DNA of 9,351 nucleotides from an uncultured Butyrivibrio sp. (GTDB taxonomy: Bacteria; Bacillota; Clostridia; Lachnospirales; Lachnospiraceae). Shown here piece by piece: positions 6,241 to 9,351 of the stretch (its first letter is position 1; every line of letters starts with the position of its first letter). The position numbers and the translations under genes are program-made. The stretch lies in NCBI GenBank assembly GCA_947169985.1, contig CAMVRW010000078.1, forward strand, positions 1 to 9,351, written 5' to 3'. The notes under the pieces were generated by a model. That model saw only the letters and a list, made by a program, of their open reading frames with translations, made no database searches and was not told the DNA's origin.

Positions 6241-7968
6241 GAAAATATAGGAATTGTTTTCGGTTGTTTCATCCCCTTTCACAAGGGACATGAGTCTTTA
6301 GTGAAAAGAGCTTTGGAAGAAAACGACAAAATGATAATCGCAGTTTGTGGCTACCAGGAGGACAGGGGCAAGGAATTCCTCCCCTTTACTGTGCGCTACA
6401 AGCTGGTAAAAGAGATGTTCCGGGAGGACAGACGTGTTACTGTTGCCCTTATCGACGACAAGAAGATCGGCCTTGATGGCACCTTCACCCATGAGAACTG
6501 GGTTGCCTGGGGAAAAGAGCTTTTTGAGTCGGCGGGGATAGCTCCAGACTCGGCACATTTCAACTGGTATACGGGAGAACCTTCCTATGTGGAAAAGCTT
6601 GGTCCCATATATCCCGAGCACACATTTAATCTGGTGGACAGGACCATAGTTAATGTCAGCGGAACAGAGATCCGTGAAAATCCTATGGATCTGTCAGATG
6701 ATATAAATGTAGTATTTAGAGAATACCTGCTAAAGACAGGAAAACTTGAGGAGGATCCAATGAATCCAGTTATTGACAGCTTACTTGAAACTGACCTGTA
6801 CAAATTTTCTATGGGCCAGGCTATTTACCACAATTTCCCAGACTACACCACCACCTGGACCTTCAGGTGCCGCAACAAGGACGTTAAGTTCACAGCGGAG
6901 ATGGTTGAGGAGATCAAGAGACAGATATATCTTTACTGCGACTTAAACTTTACTGAGGATGAGCTTAACTACCTCTCAACAATCAAGTGGATCAAGAAAT
7001 CCTACGTTGATTTCCTTCGCCTGTGGCATCCAAGATATGAGGACTTTACTATCACCACAGATGCTGAGTGTGGCCTTGCTATTGAGACCAACGGAACATG
7101 GCTCAACACCTCCATGTACGAGATACCTACACTTGCCATCGTAAACGAAGTTTACTTCAGAATGGCTTATGATTATTCAGAACTGATGGAGTCTTTTGAA
7201 GAGAGACTTGATGCGAAGATAGCTCTTTTAACTGATGGAACATATAAGCTTGGAGCCTTCAGTGAGTTCGGACTCAGGAGAAGACTTTCTGCTGAGGCTC
7301 AGGAGCTGGCTGTACTTAAGCTTAAAAATGCCAACCTTGGTGATGGCTCAAAGTTTGTTGGAACATCAAATGTGCTTCTGGCTAAGAAGCTTGGAGTTAC
7401 TCCTGTTGGAACCATGGCTCACGAGTGGATCATGTGCGTAGGTCAGGGTAACCACAAGCACAATCCTGCATATTCTAACTGGTATGCTCTTGACTACTGG
7501 GTAAAGGAGTACGGAATCCTCAACGGAACAGCCCTTACGGATGCTATCACTACAGACTGCTTCCTTCGCGACTTCCAGCTGACATTCTCAACTCTCTTTT
7601 CCGGTGTTCGCCACGACTCAGGAGATCCTATTGAGTGGGGTGAAAAGATGCTCGCACACTACGAGAGCCTTGGAATCGATCCTAAGACAAAGACTCTGCT
7701 GTTCAGTGACAGCCTTGATTTCGAGCGTGCTAATAAGATCAATGAGCACTTTAGCGGAAGAGCAAAGGTTGCTTTCGGAATCGGAACATACATTGCCAAC
7801 GATACAAAGGTTCCTGCTCTTAACATTGTCATGAAGACCACTGCCTGCAACGGACAGGATGTTGCCAAGGTTTCAGACGTAGAGGGCAAGGGCATGTGCA
7901 AGAACCCTAACTACGTTGATTATCTTCAGAGATGCATTGATTGGAGAATGGAAAATGAGCAAATTTGA
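6238..7968 (+). CDS. pncB: Bifunctional fusion: NadR-type NMN/NaMN adenylyltransferase + nicotinate phosphoribosyltransferase
   Basis: A 576-residue two-domain cytoplasmic enzyme. Residues 1-170 are a nucleotidyltransferase resembling the middle domain of Escherichia coli NadR. It has FGCFIPFHKGH (8-18, HxGH motif H15/H18), a central ENWVAWGKEL, then YTGEPSYVEKLG (111-122) and VSGTEIRENP (140-149). NadR's N-terminal helix-turn-helix and C-terminal ribosylnicotinamide kinase are absent. Residues 175-576 (402 residues) are a complete PncB, against about 400 in E. coli: ETDLYKF (184-190), YEIPTLAIVNE (294-304), EFGLRRR (343-349), GTSN (375-378), GTMAHEW (391-397, H395 the likely phosphorylated histidine), RHDSGDPIEWGEK (458-470), FSDSLD (489-494) and FGIGTY (513-518). 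Together they would convert nicotinate plus PRPP and ATP to NaMN and then NaAD, the substrate of the NadE encoded next. The frame is unbroken. The adenylyltransferase might instead prefer NMN, as NadR does. Confidence 0.93.
   Translation: MENIGIVFGCFIPFHKGHESLVKRALEENDKMIIAVCGYQEDRGKEFLPFTVRYKLVKEMFREDRRVTVALIDDKKIGLDGTFTHENWVAWGKELFESAGIAPDSAHFNWYTGEPSYVEKLGPIYPEHTFNLVDRTIVNVSGTEIRENPMDLSDDINVVFREYLLKTGKLEEDPMNPVIDSLLETDLYKFSMGQAIYHNFPDYTTTWTFRCRNKDVKFTAEMVEEIKRQIYLYCDLNFTEDELNYLSTIKWIKKSYVDFLRLWHPRYEDFTITTDAECGLAIETNGTWLNTSMYEIPTLAIVNEVYFRMAYDYSELMESFEERLDAKIALLTDGTYKLGAFSEFGLRRRLSAEAQELAVLKLKNANLGDGSKFVGTSNVLLAKKLGVTPVGTMAHEWIMCVGQGNHKHNPAYSNWYALDYWVKEYGILNGTALTDAITTDCFLRDFQLTFSTLFSGVRHDSGDPIEWGEKMLAHYESLGIDPKTKTLLFSDSLDFERANKINEHFSGRAKVAFGIGTYIANDTKVPALNIVMKTTACNGQDVAKVSDVEGKGMCKNPNYVDYLQRCIDWRMENEQI
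6749..6762 (+). promoter_or_regulatory. Internal ribosome site and ATG at the domain junction (possible free PncB start)
   Basis: AGGAGG (6749-6754) is followed after five bases by an in-frame ATG (6760-6762) that encodes M175. The downstream reading, MNPVIDSLLETDLYKF, begins where free-standing PncB proteins begin. Re-initiation here would give a 402-residue PncB. The hexamer also encodes Glu-Glu of the linker, so chance is possible. Confidence 0.5.
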
Positions 7969-8698
7969 TGCCAAAAAAGAGATTGAAAATATCGTCTCCT
8001 GGATCCAGAACTGGTTTGAAAATAACGGACCTAAGGCAAATGCTGTAATCGGAATTTCCGGCGGAAAAGACTCTTCTATTGTGGCAGCCCTTCTTGTTAA
8101 GGCTCTTGGCAAGGACAGAGTTGTGGGCGTCATGATGCCTAACGGGGAGCAGAAGGATATCTCAGATTCACAGAAGGTTTGTGAGATTCTTGGAATCAGA
8201 AATTATACCGTGAATATTGCCAGGGCTTTTGAGGGCGAGATAGAAGCCCTTAAGGCAGCTGGCGTTGAGCCTGGCAAGGATGCGATCATCAATACTCCTC
8301 CAAGACTCCGTATGGCTACACTTTATGCAATTGCCCAGTCTCTTCCTGAGGGAGGACGCGTAGCCAATACCTGCAACGCATCAGAGGACTACGTTGGTTA
8401 TTCAACCAAGTATGGCGATGCAGCAGGAGACTTCAGCCCTTGCTCAGATTTCCTGGTTAGCGAGATGCTTCAGATTGGCGACGAGCTTGGACTTCCTGCC
8501 GACCTTATCCACAAGACTCCATCCGACGGACTTTCAGGAATGTCAGATGAGGACAAGCTTGGATTCACCTACGCTATGCTGGACAAGTACGTTCGCACCG
8601 GCGAGATCGAGGACGAAGCCATCAAGGAAAAGATTGATCGTCTTCACAGACTGAACCTGCACAAGCTGCAGACTATACCTATGTATAAGAGAAGCTAA
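7955..8698 (+). CDS. nadE: NH3-dependent NAD+ synthetase
   Basis: A 247-residue enzyme that amidates nicotinate adenine dinucleotide to NAD+ using ATP and ammonia, the last step of NAD synthesis. It shows the ATP-pyrophosphatase loop SGGKDSS (35-41), NTPPRLRMATLYAIA (113-127), STKYGDAAGDFSP (150-162, NaAD/ATP site), KTPSDGLSG (187-195) and DEDKLGFTYAMLD (198-210). There is no N-terminal glutaminase (nitrilase-like) domain, so it is the short ammonia-dependent type, slightly shorter than the 275-residue E. coli enzyme. The frame is open to an ATG at 7916, but those 13 extra residues have no family counterpart. GGAGA (7943-7947) stands seven bases before the ATG at 7955. The start overlaps the end of the fusion gene by 14 bases, implying translational coupling. 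A terminator follows directly. Confidence 0.95.
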   Translation: MSKFDAKKEIENIVSWIQNWFENNGPKANAVIGISGGKDSSIVAALLVKALGKDRVVGVMMPNGEQKDISDSQKVCEILGIRNYTVNIARAFEGEIEALKAAGVEPGKDAIINTPPRLRMATLYAIAQSLPEGGRVANTCNASEDYVGYSTKYGDAAGDFSPCSDFLVSEMLQIGDELGLPADLIHKTPSDGLSGMSDEDKLGFTYAMLDKYVRTGEIEDEAIKEKIDRLHRLNLHKLQTIPMYKRS

Positions 8699-8707
8699 AG
8701 TAAATTG

Positions 8708-8736
8708 AAAGGCACATCACTTTGATGTGCCTTTTT
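8708..8736 (+). terminator. Intrinsic terminator of the metY-nad operon
   Basis: AAAGGCACATCA (8708-8719), loop CTT and TGATGTGCCTTT (8723-8734) form a perfect 12-bp stem continuing into a T run (TTTTT at 8732-8736). It begins ten bases after the nadE stop codon. Confidence 0.93.
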
Positions 8737-8740
8737 GTAA

Positions 8741-8764
8741 CGTAGCAAATGTGTTCTACGGAGG
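8741..8764 (+). repeat. Short inverted repeat touching the ribosome site of the cyclic-nucleotide-fold gene
   Basis: CGTAG (8741-8745) and CTACG (8756-8760) form a 5-bp inverted repeat with a 10-base spacer. Its last base is the first of GGAGG (8760-8764), the ribosome site of the following gene. It could be a weak hairpin or an operator half-site pair; five base pairs is within chance. Confidence 0.25.
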
Positions 8765-8771
8765 TGCGTCC

Positions 8772-9296
8772 ATGAATCAGACCCCAGATAACGATCAGAA
8801 AAAAACAATAGTTTCTTTCCCTGCTGAAAGCCTAATTATAAAAGAGGGCGAGATCTATACTGAAATGTATAAGATCATAAGCGGAAGAGCTGAAATGTAC
8901 GTAGGATATGGTACTGACTATGAAGTACTTGTGAGCATCATTGGTCCGGGAGCCTGCTTTGGCGAATTTGGACTTTTAATGAACTCGCCCTCTATCTATA
9001 CGGTCATTGCATATTCAGACGTTTACGCCCTGAGAGTCACGGAGGAACGGCTGGGTAGTTTCATCCAGGATAATCACGCCAGCGTTCTCCAGATAATGAA
9101 AAACATGGCCCATACCATGGATTTGATGCAACACCAGATCACAGCTCTTAGCATCGAACTCAGCTCCCACACAAAGGAACATGAGAAGAAAATGGTGGAC
9201 ATGAAGAAAAATATGCTAAGGAGCTTTTACAATCCGAATGGTATGGGCTTGAAGGGAATGACTTACTTCCTTGAAAACTACGAATCACCTAAATAA
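8772..9296 (+). CDS. Stand-alone cyclic-nucleotide-binding-fold protein without a DNA-binding domain
   Basis: A 174-residue cytoplasmic protein. Residues about 12-100 form a CAP_ED / cNMP-binding beta-roll: IIKEGEIYTEMYKIISGRAE (22-41), GPGACFGEFGLL (58-69) and NSPSIYTVIAYSDVYALR (71-88). Residues about 102-150 are a long helix rich in Met, His and Lys, probably a coiled coil, followed by a short tail. There is no C-terminal helix-turn-helix as in Crp/Fnr. In the phosphate-binding cassette the glutamate is kept (E65), but the arginine that normally contacts the cyclic phosphate is Ser74 by gapless comparison with protein kinase A, so classical cAMP/cGMP binding is doubtful. The frame extends to 8727, inside the preceding terminator; GGAGG (8760-8764) seven bases before the ATG at 8772 fixes the start. 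No convincing promoter was found in the 35 bases between terminator and start. The role is unknown; a sensor or partner-binding regulator is inference. Confidence 0.85.
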   Translation: MNQTPDNDQKKTIVSFPAESLIIKEGEIYTEMYKIISGRAEMYVGYGTDYEVLVSIIGPGACFGEFGLLMNSPSIYTVIAYSDVYALRVTEERLGSFIQDNHASVLQIMKNMAHTMDLMQHQITALSIELSSHTKEHEKKMVDMKKNMLRSFYNPNGMGLKGMTYFLENYESPK

Positions 9297-9351
9297 CTCA
9301 TTCTCCAAGATATATATGCTGTGGAAGTCCTCCGACAAAAATAGGAGTGAG
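9297..9351. other. Unassigned tail; possible start region of a further gene
   Basis: The last 55 bases hold no certain gene. AGGAG at 9343-9347 looks like the ribosome site of a plus-strand gene starting just beyond the window. On the minus strand, a frame closing with TGA at 9300-9298 gives 17 plausible residues ending GGLPQHIYLGE, which could be the end of a convergent gene. CTCA/CTCC (9297-9306) could pair with GGAGTGAG (9344-9351), covering the AGGAG. None of these can be decided from the window. Confidence 0.25.

Noticed and set aside
7916..7954. Earlier ATG for nadE
   Set aside because: It has no good ribosome site and adds 13 residues with no counterpart in NadE; GGAGA at 7943-7947 points to 7955.
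8727..8771. Earlier ATG for the cyclic-nucleotide-fold gene
   Set aside because: It lies in the descending arm of the operon terminator and has no ribosome site; GGAGG at 8760-8764 serves the ATG at 8772.
1..9351. CRISPR array, insertion sequence, tRNA or rRNA gene
   Set aside because: Reading both strands showed no regularly spaced repeats, no transposase-like frame with terminal inverted repeats, and no recognisable tRNA or rRNA segment.

Overview
The window suggests an anaerobic Firmicute of the class Clostridia, most likely Lachnospiraceae (Butyrivibrio / Pseudobutyrivibrio / Roseburia-like). This rests on strong AGGAGG-type ribosome sites on every gene, moderate GC, the protein family mix (meso-diaminopimelate dehydrogenase, a small XRE protein with a Cys cluster, a DUF2130 protein), and extended -10 promoters of the form TGnTATAAT. 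No database search was possible, so the placement is by recognition only. There is no rRNA, tRNA, insertion sequence, phage gene or CRISPR array. The window is gene-dense, with no gap above about 120 bases.

Left half, all on the minus strand. From right to left in transcription order: ddh (meso-diaminopimelate dehydrogenase, 4833-3847); an orotate-phosphoribosyltransferase-like protein with a degenerate PRPP loop (3767-3123); a small XRE-type protein (3101-2598) that ends at a clear intrinsic terminator; a DUF2130 coiled-coil / putative PD-(D/E)XK protein (2499-1147); and a MATE-family efflux transporter (1037 to beyond base 1, C-terminus missing).

Right half, all on the plus strand. A divergent promoter region (4834-4950) separates ddh from a tight operon. 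The operon holds an O-acetylhomoserine sulfhydrylase (metY-like, 4951-6225), then after 12 bases a GTG-started two-domain gene that fuses a NadR-type NMN/NaMN adenylyltransferase to a full-length nicotinate phosphoribosyltransferase (6238-7968). It continues into an overlapping nadE (7955-8698) and closes with a perfect 12-bp hairpin terminator. A stand-alone cyclic-nucleotide-binding-fold protein (8772-9296) follows. The last 55 bases hold no certain gene.

The most notable unit is the NAD cassette. Two overlapping genes encode all three steps of the Preiss-Handler route from nicotinate to NAD: PncB, an adenylyltransferase, and NadE. The first two steps are fused in one polypeptide. Inside the fusion, exactly where a stand-alone PncB would begin, lies an AGGAGG followed five bases later by an in-frame ATG. 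The gene may therefore yield both a bifunctional enzyme and free PncB. The divergent ddh/metY pair draws on the aspartate-semialdehyde branch point (lysine/DAP versus homoserine/methionine), and its two promoters lie back to back and overlap.

Three start sites are placed downstream of the longest possible open frame because ribosome sites and domain boundaries favour it: the phosphoribosyltransferase-like gene, nadE and the cyclic-nucleotide-fold gene.
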